A DNA stretch of 64,000 nucleotides from Agrypnia vestita (GCA_016648135.1 JADDOH010007969.1:1-64000); one strand, 5' to 3'; counted from the stretch's first letter, positions 19,605 through 31,250 are shown. Numbers and translations: made by a program. The notes: generated from the letters alone by a model not told the origin.

Positions 19605-19905
19605 TCCGCAGGGGTAGGCAGAGAGGATAGAACGCTATATTCTTCTATCCTGGCACACCAATTTGCTTCGGTTACATTCATACATCTTCTCATTCATACT
19701 CTGCGTTGAGATGGTTTACAGGGCCATCTTCAAATATTTGTAGTATTGTGCCAGGTCTTTCGTGGACGCCCTCTATTCCGGCTGCCTTCAACACTCGCCT
19801 CATATATATTTTTAATCATCTTTTCCTCGCCTATACGTTTCACATGACCAAACCATCTCAGCGAATTTTTTCTCTATTTTATCTATCATAGCAGAGCCAA
19901 AATTA
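19605..19905 (-). pseudogene. LINE 3' coding fragment, antisense
   Basis: Reverse complement of the family at 18420: starts with the CCGCAGGGGTAGGCAGAGAG end and carries, on the minus strand, WFGHVKR-, MRRVLKAAGIEGV- and RPGTILQIF-like words. The strong nucleotide match with 18420-18775 makes the pair an inverted repeat around the 19047-19444 structure. Confidence 0.6.
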
Positions 19906-20553
19906 TTACATCATTCTGAAAATAATGGCAAATTTTATTTAATAGAGTTTATTTACTCGAAAGTGACTTTTAACCTTCATATTCGGTTAAAAGTGACTTT
20001 ACAGTAAATAAACTTTATTAATCAATGTATTGATTCTAGAAAAGAAAATAGAATAAAGAAAAAAAAAGTAAAAATTAAAAAAAAAAAAGAAAAAAACAAC
20101 GTAGATTAGATTTCTCATAGTTTTCTAGACTAATATATAAAGAGGTAAAGTTTGTAAGTTTGAATGTAGGATGTGATCTCCGAAACAACTCATCCGATTT
20201 CAAAAATTCTTTCACCAATATTTGGAATGGACTTTCTAGGTGGACATAGGTTATATTTTATTCCATTAAAATAAAATAGCTTTCTGTGGTGACCTATTTT
20301 ACAACTAAAGTCGACAAAAAAATGGTCGAGCGATGCGTTTTTTACGAACGCTGCCTTAACGGTAAGAGATATTTAAATACTTGCTGTAAAGAAGTTGTAG
20401 AACGCAACTTACCCTGCCGGCTTACATCCTCCACTCGAACGCATCGTGGAATGGAATAAAAAAACGCCGATTCTGCTCAAAATCGTGTTCTAAGACAGGG
20501 TGGTGTTCTATCCTCTACCTTCTCCTATGAGGAAATGACTTTTTTAAAGAAGG

Positions 20554-20722
20554 GCTGCAAACACGGAATACGTGTCGTATCCATATTCTTACTATTTTCA
20601 AACTAAGCTTAACGCTTATGTGCTATGAAAATAGGACTTACTTGATTGGGAATGGTGCTCGAACAACCTACCACCAGATCACTAGGCTAGCGCCGTGACC
20701 GCTATACCAACAAGTTACTCAC
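20554..20722 (-). repeat. tRNA-derived SINE, copy 3
   Basis: Antisense copy with ACGGAATACGTGTCGTATCC, CTAAGCTTAACGCTTATGTG and a diverged tRNA-like head (GTGCTCGAACAACC). It ends beside the palindrome at 20734. Confidence 0.75.
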
Positions 20723-20733
20723 GTCGCGTTTAG

Positions 20734-20785
20734 TTAGTTAGTTGCAACCAGAATAGTTGCAACTATTCTGGTTGCAACTAACTAA
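20734..20785. repeat. perfect 52-bp palindrome
   Basis: 26-bp arms with no spacer: TTAGTTAGTTGCAACC ... meets its exact complement at the centre GAATAGTTG|CAACTATTC. It lies 12 bp from the SINE head. No element or gene explains it. Confidence 0.9.
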
Positions 20786-20789
20786 TTTT

Positions 20790-22400
20790 AAGTTCGATGA
20801 CTGGACTAGATTAAGGACTAGAAGATAATTCACTTACTTTTAAACTAGCTGTGACCCGTCAAAAATGAAGATACTTTTACATGCCGGTTCCTAAAGAATA
20901 AGTATTTACGACTTTAATCAAAATATTTGATCATTTTTATTAACATTTCCCCTTCCGGCAGTTAAATGCACTATTTTAAACCGTTGCAACTGTGCTGGGC
21001 GGAACATGAAATGGTTCGCGTCTTTGCTAAGTCCTAAATGTACTGTATTTTTTACGTGCAATGCAGGCTCGGCGGTAGCAACATCGCTATCTTTGCCGCC
21101 TTCGGGTTTGCTAGCCCGGGGTTCAAGCCCCATCTCCGACCGTTTAATATCGTTTTTTTAGCCGTGAATTCGATCAAAATAACGGACGTTACACGAAGTT
21201 ACGTGGACTTGTCTGTTTTATGTTTTCGTGTGTCTGTGACAGCTTTCAGTGTGTTTGTTTTAATAATTACACGTTCTGAATAAAAGAGTATGCGAACTCA
21301 ATTAAAAAATACATTATTAATTCTTGTTGAAGTGAGGTAATTTCTATTCGACAGCAAACCAAAGTGTGTGATTAAATAATTTTGAATTACTTCCACAGGA
21401 TCACATATGTATATTTAATCAGCTTTTACCAATCGATTGGAAAATATTCAGAACGCCATTATTAATGAATTAATTATTCAGATAGTATTCAAACATTTCA
21501 TATTAATGACGTCAGTGACAATATTGTCGCGAGAGGGGAGGAGGGGAAGGGATTGTACATAATCGAGGATTTTACTCTACACCGTTTACATTGAATTGGA
21601 AATTGCTAGAAGTGTCTAGGATGGTCCACTGGATTCTAGAAGCATCGCGAGCGACATTGACTATAAAACGAGGTTGACCTTGAAAACACGATTTCGGAAG
21701 GGATAAAACTATACCTCTTATAAAATTTCGAATTTATTACATTCTAAATTAGTAAAGCCATGTATTCACTAGGGGACAAATTGTCCCTCAACAGCACGCG
21801 CGGTGTATCGGACAGGTAGAATTATGACGACGGGATGATGATGATGATGACCCGTCTGATATGACGACGTGATGATGATGACCCGTCTGAAGTCATGAAT
21901 GTTGGCCCTTTCGGAGGGCCCAAGTCCGTTGTATGGGCAAGCGCCGTACGCGGAGTCATGAATGTTGGCCCTTTCGGGGGGCTCAGGTCCGTTGTATGGG
22001 CCCACCTCGCCTCCAAGCGGATAGTCGGCGCGGGCAGCGAGCCGGCGTTGCGATATGTGACATCTCCGACGGGGGGCGTTGGAAAAGTTCCACGAAGAAA
22101 TTGCATTTTTGGTCTTATCTTGTAAAGTGTTGAAATATTTGAAATACTTAAGAAAATGAAATATTTAAGTTTGATGAAATATTTAATGAAATATCTTAAG
22201 AATGAAATATTTAAGAATTAGATAAGACATTTGTAAATGTAATATTGAATAAAATTGATGTTTCGTGGTCTTGATATACAGGGAAAGCTCGCGCGATGGG
22301 AATAAAATTATTTTTAAATCGCGCGGAGCGCCGCGGACTATCATAGAATGGCCGCTATTTTGATGGAATTTATGTAAATGTCCTGCCTCGAAGAGGCGAG
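20790..22400. other. unassigned stretch with a 63-bp direct repeat
   Basis: GTCATGAATGTTGGCCCTTT occurs at 21892 and 21955, with CCGTTGTATGGGC in both units (period 63 bp, two units). Near 21110 a GGGGTTCAAGCCCC word resembles a tRNA T-arm, but no acceptor stem pairs. 22145-22235 is built from GAAATATTTAAG-like units. No gene is supported. Confidence 0.4.
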
Positions 22401-22428
22401 GAAGTAAACGCGACGTAAAGTCGACGCC

Positions 22429-23158
22429 ATGCTGGAGAAGGTTCGCCGCATTCCAGCCATCCCGAGCGACGCGCCACTGAATGCGATGACCAGGTTCGCC
22501 TCTCAAGTGCGCAACGTGGTGGCGACCATCAAGGGATTTGATGACAAGTACCTGACTTCCCCGAAGCTCCTCGCCGAGATGGTCGAGAAGTTGCCGATGC
22601 CGCTGCGCTTCATTTGGGTGCAGGCCCGGCACGGGTGCCCCTCATCAACCGTCCGGGACTTCGGAGAATGGCTCGCTCGGTCGCTTTCAGCGGCCCCCAC
22701 CGCCGGTAGCCGGTCACACCCCGCAGCGGACAGGTGCACCACACGACCGAGCGACAGGAGGAGAGCCGACCATCAACCAGTCGGCAGGAAGCGGACCCGC
22801 CGGCGCGCAGCAATGTCTACTGCGCCCTGTGCAGGACGTCCACGCACGAGATGCCGAGCTGCAAGGCATACCTGGGGAAGTCGGTGCCGCGCCGATGGAA
22901 GGCTGTGAGGGACCTGAGGGTGTGCTACATTTGCCTGCAGCACGGCCACATGGTCGGCCGGTGCAGGAGCCGACGGTGCGGCGAGGCGGGGTGTCACCAG
23001 CCCCACCACCAGACGCTGCACATCGCGGCCCACTACGAGGGAGGCGCGGTCCGCTCCAAGGATGCAGCACGACGCGCCCCGAAGACCTCCACCACTGGCG
23101 CGGCATCCGCCGCGGCATCGACATCTACGCCGGCGCCTGCGAACGAGGGCTCGGAATA
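22429..23158 (+). pseudogene. BEL/Pao gag relic, two frames
   Basis: The first part (22429 to about 22720) reads MLEKVRRIPAIPSD, ATIKGFDDKYLTSPKLL and VRDFGEWLARSL, matching the capsid-like part of Pao-type Gag. The frame then shifts. The second part (22734-23158) is a Ser/Arg-rich linker followed by Cys-rich zinc-binding motifs: CALCRTSTHEMPSC, then CYICLQHGHMVGRC and further Cys/His residues (RRCGEAGCHQPHHQTLH). These would bind the element RNA during particle assembly. The Met at 22429 is probably internal, since the N-terminal region of Gag is absent. The last codons before the stop at 23156 abut the deletion junction to the pol part. Confidence 0.7.
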
Positions 23159-24520
23159 ATGTGGGAGCCCGCCTCGGACAAATTTATATTCAAGTTTGTC
23201 AATCTACCAGAGATTACTGCGGAGGACCACCCGACGAAGAGGAATTTATTGAGCGCCGTTATGCAGATTTTCGACCCAGTGGGATTTCTAGCATGCTTGC
23301 TGATCCGATCGAAGATTCTTCTTCAGGATGTATGGCGGTCCAAGGTCGGGTGGGATGAGCGGATACATCCCGAGCACGCCGAGAAGTGGCGGTTATGGTA
23401 CGCACTGGTACGAGACAGCCAATGCAGGATAGAACGCCAGAGCATATCACGGCGTTGTAGCAGAGTGACATTGCATTTATTTTGCGATGCTTCTGAGAAG
23501 GCGTGCTGTGCAATTGCGTACTTCGTTGAGGAGGAAGAGGGCGGCATTAACGTAGCCTTCGTCTCAGCGAAGTGCAAAGTAGCACCATTGAAGCCTCTCT
23601 CAATTCCGCGGATGGAACTACAGGCGGCGCTCATTGCCGCGCGATTGGCGGAGACCATCAGGAAGGAGCACCGCTGCGACATCTCCAGGACGGTATATTG
23701 GACCGACTCCACGACGGTCCTGTGTTGGCTGAGGACCGATCCACGGACATATTCGGTATTTGTCGCCAACAGATTGGGCGACATCGACGAGCTGACGGAC
23801 ACCACGGCCTGGAGATGGGTACCTACTCGACATAACCCCGCTGATATTGGCACGCGGGACGGAGAGCCGCCGGATTTGACCGCCGGCGGCATGTGGTTCA
23901 GCGGCCCGAGCTTCCTGAGGAGGGGTGAGTCAGCCTGGCCGAAGGAAAAGAATCATCCGCCACCTGAAGTGGCTCAGATGGAAAGGCGCCCGGAGACAGT
24001 ACTAGTGACCCGGCAGCCGGCCACGGGGGGAGCGCTACCAGACATACAGCGCTTCTCGTCCTGGACCCGCTTACTACGAGCCACTGCATGGGTACGGCGC
24101 TTCGCGGCGAACTGTCGCCGCCCGGCCGCCGCGCGCGTCCGCCAAGACATCACGGCCGACGAGTGGGCCGCGGCCGAACGCGCCTGGATTTTACACGCTC
24201 AGGCAGAGACATTTTGGCCTGAGATGAAATCTCTCCGCGATGGGACATCAGTACCGCGGACCAGTCGCTTGCACCACACGACGCCCCATTTGGATGCACA
24301 TGGCGTCATCAGGATGAGCTCGCGACTAGAGGGCACGACGACAGAAGGGATACCGCCGGGACTACGGGCGCCCGTCATACTAGACGGTGGCCACCCGTAC
24401 ACGCGGCTAATGGTGCGTCACTACCATGAGCGCGCGAATCACCCGGGCACAGAAAGGACCGTAGCAGATGTACGTGAGAACTTTTTTGTGCTCAGATTGA
24501 GACCTGTGGTGCGCCGGGTG
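23150..24520 (+). pseudogene. BEL/Pao pol relic: RNase H and integrase zinc-binding region
   Basis: The recognisable frame starts at LGIMWEPASDKFIF, the usual link after the reverse transcriptase, then PTKRNLLSAVMQIFDPVGF and KILLQDVW. It continues through the RNase H region (LHLFCDASEKACCAIAYF, SIPRMELQAALIAAR, VYWTDSTTVLCWL, RHNPADIGTRD), which degrades RNA in the RNA:DNA hybrid. The integrase entry HYHERANHPGTERTVADVR follows (His-x-His-type zinc site). The frame is open for more than 450 codons, then leaves the element at about 24520 and runs into a hairpin. Upstream of 23150 the same open frame reads gag DNA out of frame, so its first 100 or so codons are not real protein. There is no RT and no DDE core, so the product could not replicate. 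Confidence 0.8.
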
Positions 24521-24534
24521 AAAAAAAAAAATGA

Positions 24535-24601
24535 AAAAATAAATAAATCCCTCAAAGCAAAAGAGAGCAGCTCTTTTGCTTTGAGGGATTTATTTATTTT
24601 T
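24535..24601. repeat. 31-bp-arm hairpin at BEL/Pao truncation point
   Basis: Left arm 24535-24565 and right arm 24571-24601 are perfect complements (ATCCCTCAAAGCAAAAGAG and its inverse) around a 5-nt AGCAG loop. It begins a few bases after the BEL coding similarity ends and is followed by CCTAACCTAACCTAA at 24617-24631. Confidence 0.9.
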
Positions 24602-25470
24602 ATTTCTGTAGAGAGACCTAACCTAACCTAATGTGTATTTTTTGTTATAATTCGCGAAAGGCGTTATACGCAATATTTACGACTATTGATTTGATTGGAT
24701 ACGTTTTTAAGAGTTTTTTAAAGAGTATAGGTATATAAATCTATTTAAAGCTCTCTCATAAAATAAGAAATTAATATTTTGTTTGTTATCATTATATTAT
24801 TGGATTTATTGTCGCGTAGATTGAACCAAATTTCCGCGGACGTCGTAACTCGTTATTGAGGGCGTGTACAATGGGTGTCTTTAGGTTCAAGAGATACACC
24901 AAAATATACAGAGTGTAACAGAGCTAGTCCACAGTCCACGTGCAAATTAAGCACGTAGGTAGGTAGTAGCACGGTTTTATTACAGTCTAGTTCTGCCTAC
25001 AACGCGACTAGCTACGGAGTATTGCATGTGCGCGACTGGCCCGCCGTGCGGCTGCCGGCTCGCGAAGTACAAGCGAGAAAGAACCAGCTTCCTGTCTCAC
25101 AGGTTAGTTGGTTATTACAATATTGTATCTATATTTCAGCATTCAAAACAGTTTTTAAAAAACTGTAAGGTATACATACACACACACACACATTAATGAT
25201 GTAAACAAGCTATGTACATACAAAGCTACTCGCATAATATTCGAAGGCTTCACAATCAAATAAACAGCCTTCGCCTTCCGTTCCCGTCCCGGGGGTAGCG
25301 TCCCCATCGCCACACATCCGTAATATGGGGGCGGATGTCAGGTGGAGACAATCGACAATACAGCCTGAATGATATGCCGAGCGTTTTCAATTTGAAAAAT
25401 GATGTACGTGTCTAACAGTTCAATGACATACCTACTTATACACAGAATTTCACAGATTTAGTTCGTAATA
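24602..25470. other. unassigned stretch with a telomere-like run and a foldback end
   Basis: CCTAA x3 at 24617-24631. TACAGAGTGTAACAGAGC at 24907 is the outer end of the TACAGGGTGT foldback family without its partner arm. 25260-25330 is GC-richer and unidentified. Confidence 0.45.
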
Positions 25471-25472
25471 TT

Positions 25473-25889
25473 TTTTTATTTTTGTATTTATTTATTTCTT
25501 AAGTTGGTTAATATTACAATTTGTATATTAACTAGTACATTTATTATTTACATTCTTAAATCTATTACTAATATACTATCCATAATAACCTACATATTTA
25601 CATTTACATCTAATCTAATCTATGGTACAATCTATAATTAATAATACAATTCTTTTCTATTTTTACAATAATTATAGCATTTGTTTTTAAATTCATTCAT
25701 CTTATTTATATTCTTCAGGTTTTTTGGCATCTCATCGTATATTTTTACACCTGTGTACACTAGACAATTCTGTGTATATACTTTTTTCTTATTTGGCAAT
25801 CTTATTCTACTCCTATTTCGGGTGTTATATTTTAGGTATTTCACAGTATTATAACATTGATGTAGATAAATTATAAATGTCTTATGCAT
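25473..25889 (-). pseudogene. LINE C-terminus and 3' tail
   Basis: Minus-strand frame 25638-25889 (83 codons): YNTRNRSRIRLPNKKK, TQNCLVYTGVKIYDEMP, NINKMNEFKNKCYNY. This is the end of a Jockey/CR1-like reverse transcriptase polyprotein, where a basic block is followed by the G-V-K-I-Y-D-x-x-P word and a helical tail. The 3' UTR runs to a T-run at 25473-25480 (poly(A) on this strand). 5' truncated; the surviving frame is open. Not functional alone. Confidence 0.7.
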
Positions 25890-27311
25890 TTACATGGGAA
25901 AACATGGATGAAAGTCTCAAAGCCTTTAATAAAAAAAAAGTTTCCATTTAATCTATGTTGGGATGGATGGGATTTCCAGGGGGAAATGTGGCATATGTTT
26001 TTCGCCGGGTCCTAAAAAATGTAAAATTTGGGTCAAATCTGTCAAACGGTACAGATTTTCTTGAAACATGTCGCCTATGTTACCCGCCGGGTCCTAACGA
26101 ATAAGTATGCAAAAACAAACGGTGTAGATTTGCAGAAAACAGACAGACGGACATTGAGTTCTAAGATATAAACACGCGCGTATTCGAATGCAATGTTGTG
26201 TCAAAATTTCAAGTAAATCGACCGACTACTTTTCGAGTTTTGTGAACACAAACATACGCAAGCAGTTTGGTTGTGAAAATGAATTTGTTTGTTGTTAATC
26301 AAAAAATGTGAAAAGAATTATAAAAGTGTGACTTCAGAATGGATATCTAATACGTACCTACTGTCTATCTAAAGCTAAAAGGGCATTGATACAACAAAGT
26401 GCAGGAACGGCTTAAAAATCTTGACGAGTTTCAATGAGTTTAATTTTTGAGTTCATCCAGCGATTTTTTAAGCAATTTATAATTATCACTGTGTTTTATG
26501 GGTTAACTTTTTTTACTATTTATTAATACTAATTTATATACACGTATCGTCTCTTTAGAGGTAAAACTCACAAAGTGGTATTGGAGTAGTTTTGAGATAA
26601 TGAGGTTTAAACATTCAAAATTATTGAAAACGTTCAAATTATGAGTTTTACCTCTAAATAACTATAAACAGATACGGAATATTCCCTTACAGATTTTCAC
26701 CTGGAATAGAGACGGAAAAATATAAATGTTAGCATTCATAACTTATTTTGTCCAATATTGCGAATAATGAGTTCTATCTCTATATGGACGATATATTCTT
26801 ACAGCATCTTGCAAAACTCTATATGCAGTTTGTGCTCAAGAATGCATCTCGCAGATGCTGCGCTCGTAACAAGAAGAAAGTTCAGAATAGAGTGCACGTG
26901 TGACGCAAGTTTCTCGGAGTTTGCAAGATCTCTCAACTGTGAGATTGATCAAACTCTAATTCTTCCGCAAAGGGTTCGGGAAGTTGAGAAAATTGATCAA
27001 TTATTATAATGTATTTATTTTAATGTACTTAGTCACATAGTCGCGGTGACGAGCTTCGAATAAAACTTTTCCTTGGTAACCAAAACTACTCATCACGCAA
27101 GTAAATCATATTTTGAATGATTAACACAACTAAGCAAACACAAATATTTTTTTCAGCTCTATGTTATAACTAAAAAAAAAATTAAACTTTAAACGGCTCT
27201 CCTGTAAAGTTGGCTTCCTGTCGCTTGGTAATTTTTTCCTTTCCACCGTCGATATGTACAAGGGAATCAATTACGAAAAATACGTATTTTATTTATGTAC
27301 GTATTGTAAAT

Positions 27312-27312
<1 letters not shown>
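25890..27312. other. AT-rich stretch; one 17-bp inverted repeat
   Basis: TTTAGAGGTAAAACTCA (26554-26570) and its exact complement (26642-26658) enclose 71 bp. Two GCCGGGTCCTAA words (26026 region and 26090) mark a degraded interspersed repeat. No supported gene. Confidence 0.45.
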
Positions 27313-27344
<32 letters not shown>

Positions 27345-27898
27345 GCCCTTATGGGCTTTTACAATATACAGAATAAATTTTTTTTAAATAACATAAGACA
27401 TTTAAAATTAAAATACAGTTAAAAGTTACAATAATAATAGTTAAAAGTTAATAATAATAATACAGAAAAACATAAGAAAAACATAAGATAAAATAATAAT
27501 AAAGTTAAAGGTAGAAATAATAATAGTTAAAGGTAAAATAGAAAGATTTATTGTGCATTTCCATTTTGTTTGAATTGTATCAGCTTTGTCCTATAAACAG
27601 TTATACTATCAGCAAAAATGTCAGCTGCCTCTGCATGCTCATTCCCTAATGAGTGTAATCTGGGAATTACAGAGTTTGCTAATGCATTGGGTCTGACATT
27701 TCCACTATAATAGAACAATGCACTGTGTCTTGATGACCTCGATAGAGCATATAAGTCGATCAGACTAATAATCTGGGGGCAATCAATCAAACTATTTACG
27801 ATCCTATAAAGAAATATTAGGTCTGTTACAGTACGTCTCACAGACAAGTTTAAAAGTTGTAAATAACTAAGGAGATATTCATAATTGATATCTTCCAA
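27313..27898 (-). pseudogene. LINE C-terminus, stem-loop and (AAAT)n tail
   Basis: Minus-strand frame 27548-27898 (116 codons) reads YLQLLNLSVRRTVTDLIFLY, IVNSLIDCPQIISLI and NALANSVIPRLHSLGNEH, the usual C-terminal helices of Jockey-like LINE polyproteins. After a 180-bp 3' UTR comes the stem-loop GCCC ATAA GGGC (27343-27363) and then AAAT repeats (27313-27341), a complete LINE 3' terminus. The 5' part is missing. The open frame and neat tail suggest a moderately young insertion. Confidence 0.75.
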
Positions 27899-28204
27899 GC
27901 GTATATTTAATTTGTAATTAATAAATCTTAAAAAAAATTTTTGGACTCGTTCAATTGCGTCATAATGTCAACATTAACACGTTAATAGTATTTAAATTAA
28001 TGTGGAAGTGAATCTACAACATTTTTTATAATGTAAATATAAATAAAATTATAAATATAATTATAATTTTAAACTAATTTCAAAAGGTGTTGTCCTATTC
28101 ATCGACCGATGTATGTGAAAATTACGGGGCAGACAATGACAACACCATTAAGCATTTATATACTATTTAAATGGTTATTGCTTAATATTGTAATCCCTTA
28201 ATAT

Positions 28205-28245
28205 TATTGTTTGCAAAAGCCCTAAAGGGCGTTAAATAGTAGATT
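28205..28245 (+). repeat. LINE 3' terminal stem-loop
   Basis: TTTGCAAAAGCCCTAAAGGG with GCCC/GGGC pairing, then GTTAAATAGTAG. Same terminus type as 27343 (opposite strand). The body upstream is AT-rich and non-coding. Confidence 0.5.
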
Positions 28246-28327
28246 AAAATAATTGAACATCATAAATTTTGGAAAATTATATAAATGAGGGACAGAGTTT
28301 CGGAAATATTTATGTTGACAAAGGTTA

Positions 28328-28866
28328 TTTTTACTCCCTTTATATTAACTCGTGGCGTCTGCTTGCTTGCTTGCCGGCTTGCCGTCGAAAAAACTTTGGA
28401 TCGATTTTTGACCCTTTTCCCGTAATCTAATCGAGCTAAAACTTTACAAGCAAACTCATGGCGACGATCAAAAAGATCTATCAAATTTTCGTTAAAAAAA
28501 ATTAATAATTATAGTATAATTTCGGATTTTTAGAAATTTTAAAGCTTTTTACTCCCTTCATATTAACTCGTAGCGTCTGCTTGCTTGCTTGCCGGCTTGC
28601 CGTCGAAAAAACTTTGGATCGATTTTTAACCCTTTTCCCGTGATCCAATCGACCTGAAACTTTGCAAGCAGACTCATGGCGACGATCAAGAAGATCTATG
28701 AAATTTTCGTTAAAAAAAATTAATAATTATAGTATTATTTTGGATTTTTCAAATTTTTAATGTTTTTTTCATACAAGTTGTATGGATATTTCAACGCATA
28801 TGGTAGACGCGAAACCCGAAAATGAGAAAGGGATTATTGTAAAAACTTGGTTTTTATGGGTTACAT
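28328..28866 (+). repeat. 550-bp repeat family, two partial copies head to tail
   Basis: Two copies of the same 5' half (CGTGGCGTCTGCTTGCTTGC, GACCCTTTTCCCGTAAT, GGCGACGATCAA) start at 28328 and 28548. The second runs on to the family 3' end GTTTTTATGGGTTAC at 28866 with its middle deleted. Full copies are at 37603 and 44001. Confidence 0.8.
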
Positions 28867-28867
28867 T

Positions 28868-30096
28868 TTTTTATTAAATTGTATTAAATAATGTGTGTAT
28901 TTGAAGTAAAGAAACAAAATGTATTATTCCCGACTTGTTGAGTACCATCTTAATTACTTTAAAAGCGTACAAATATCCTCTACCAACGTGTTTCACTGAC
29001 GTTTGAAAAATGAAAATAACCCCAAAATAAATAAAAATAACCCCGACGTCGGCGCCGGTGTCGCACAGTGGTCGGAAAAGATAATCTGAGCGAGCGAAAT
29101 TATTTTAGTGTTTATTTGTATTCTACACCCATTAAATAATAATAATAAACAAATTTAAAGATATAAAAAATAAAATAAATGTAGTATTGAAAACTTGATT
29201 ATACCACCTAATCACAATTTATATTTAATTCTAAACTTGTCTTTATGACGTCCACAATTGATCCACTTTCAACGTATTTGTCCATAAAAATTGAACAAAG
29301 TTTTTTTTATTATACCTTGTATTAATCGCCCTTAAAACAGCTTTTTTTGCTTCCTTTAGAAAAGTCTTGCTCCTTTAACCATACTCCAAACAGTTTTTTC
29401 CTTGGTAATCCGAGGAAAATAATAAAATTTTGAATACAGGCGCACCGAAGTGCACTCCAATTGATTTTAAATCTGTAGATAAGGTATTAGAGAATGATAG
29501 TTTACAACAATTAGAATCAATACAGGTCAATCCCAGTTTTGGCAGTCTAAGGCATGCAGAAAAAATTTACGATATTTTGTTAAAAACAAATCGTGACTTT
29601 GTAGAATATTAATTGAATAAAAATGTGGATTATATTAAAAAAAAAAGTTACCTAAGTTTATCAATTCCATAGTTCGAAGAACAAAATTCAAAAATATAAA
29701 CACACCACTTTGGTACTAGTGGGACTTTATTACCCAAGGAACTAAGTTTATTTTGCTGCATATATTTTATTTTTATTACGACTTTCGTTTTTTGAATTTT
29801 GCGCGCATAGAATCTAATTTCCAACCTTCGTGCGTCGCGTCGTTGGGGAACATTTTAAGTAGGACATTACGAAAGTCGCAACAAAATTATTTCCGTGAAT
29901 GTGTCATAGAGTCGGCATGTGGATTTTTATCGTAGGTTTTCCATTTCATTATATCCACAGATTATCACAGAATAAATGTGCATAATGACTTCAGTTTTCT
30001 TCGCACGCTGACAACTTGAGCTTTGTAAATTGCTACTTATATATTCTGTATAGTAAAATTTGACAAGTTTTCTTTACCTCGGAATATAATAATATC
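28868..30096. other. unassigned AT-rich stretch
   Basis: A short GC island at 29043-29100 (GTCGGCGCCGGTGTCGCAC). One 60-codon plus frame at 29430-29612 (DFKSVDKVLENDSLQQLESI) reads like protein but has no known domain or start context. Nothing else is supported. Confidence 0.35.
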
Positions 30097-30654
30097 ATAG
30101 ACAAGAGCCAGCGACCTCCAGACTTACGTTAACGTATCAAATCTGAAATATTTTCTCTACATGTACACTATAATGGGTTTGGATATTATGACATTTAAGT
30201 TTGGGGGATTTTTGGCACATAACAGGTAATACAGATACAAAAAAATTATAATTAAAACGTAAAAATAATAAACCTGTTTCTTTAATATGTATAACGGGAC
30301 AGAACAATACACTCATATTTATGGTTGCCAGATGATTTTCGCGGATCATTTCTTCCGCCTGACGCTTTGAAACTCTATAAATAATCATGTCATTTATGTT
30401 ATAGTAACAAATCAGAATTTTATGTATTTTATTCGGCCCCTATTTTACAATACTACCTACCTGATACCTTATAGGTATTTTAACGTTCTACTTACACTTT
30501 TCCTTGTACCTGTATTATCTGTTATCTGCCAAAATGTCCCTAACTCAAATGTCACAATATCCACACCTTCTTACCTACTATGGTGTACATTTAGAGAAAA
30601 TATTTCAGGTTTGATACTATAACGGAATTCTGGCAGTCGCTAGCTCCTATTCTA
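30097..30654. mobile_element. foldback element, about 558 bp
   Basis: Left arm 30097-30250 (ATAGACAAGAGCCAGCGACC inward to CAGGTAATACAGATAC) and right arm 30500-30654 are inverted copies at roughly 80% by eye. The loop is AT-rich. No transposase; family unknown. Confidence 0.65.
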
Positions 30655-31184
30655 TCAATAATCCTTCGGTAAAGCTTGTGTTAACAAACGATGAACTTTA
30701 TTGCTTAAAAAACTCATTCAGGTGGATTCGTATAATAAACAAAGACAAACGAGACATCACGAAGTGTTCTTTGTAGGGATCCACAGGAATAACTATGGCT
30801 TAAATTCACTGATATCACGCATGCACCGCCTTGGGAATAAGTTCTCGAAACTCGTTCAACATTTTTCGTTGTAGGAGCATACCCGAACTAATGAATTACT
30901 TAAGACTTGGAATATGTCAGTAGAATTGAGACAATTTAATGGACTAAAAAAAATTTTCTTCGTATTAGTACCGTTCTGAGTTAACTTTTTAGTCATTATT
31001 CTTTAATTTATTTTATTATTATTTTTGTCAAAGGTGTTTTCAATTATAACCCTTCCTTTTTAACTAATAGTTTATTTTTTTTAAATATGTTTTACTTTTA
31101 TTGCTTCTTTGGTTTAGTATTATAAAACGTATTTTTATCACTATTGCTTATTTAAAAAAATGTTTTATGTTAGTTATGTATGAA

Positions 31185-31250
31185 ATTCTTTAACTTTTTA
31201 TAACACTGTAAAAGCCCACTAGGGCGTTGATAATAATTAATAAATACAAC
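31185..31250 (+). repeat. LINE 3' terminus
   Basis: ACTGTAAAAGCCCACTAGGG (GCCC/GGGC stem-loop) followed by CGTTGATAATAATTAATAAAT. No coding part is attached. Confidence 0.5.

Larger units (their letters stand above)
22400..24524 (+). mobile_element. BEL/Pao LTR retrotransposon relic, internally deleted
   Basis: Order on the plus strand: gag segment, gag zinc knuckles, then directly RNase H and the integrase zinc-binding region. Protease and reverse transcriptase are missing, as are the integrase core and both LTRs. It is markedly GC-rich against its AT-rich flanks. The right end stops abruptly at a hairpin (24535). Confidence 0.8.

Noticed and set aside
21065..21145. Possible tRNA (GGGGTTCAAGCCCC)
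   Set aside because: A T-arm-like hairpin only; no acceptor stem, D-arm or A box in register.
22829..23150. First 100 or so codons of the 600-codon frame ending at 24631
   Set aside because: This part reads the gag zinc-knuckle DNA in the wrong frame; only the part after about 23150 matches BEL/Pao proteins.
24520..24631. C-terminal 35 codons of the same frame
   Set aside because: They translate the hairpin and CCTAA run beyond the element, not integrase.
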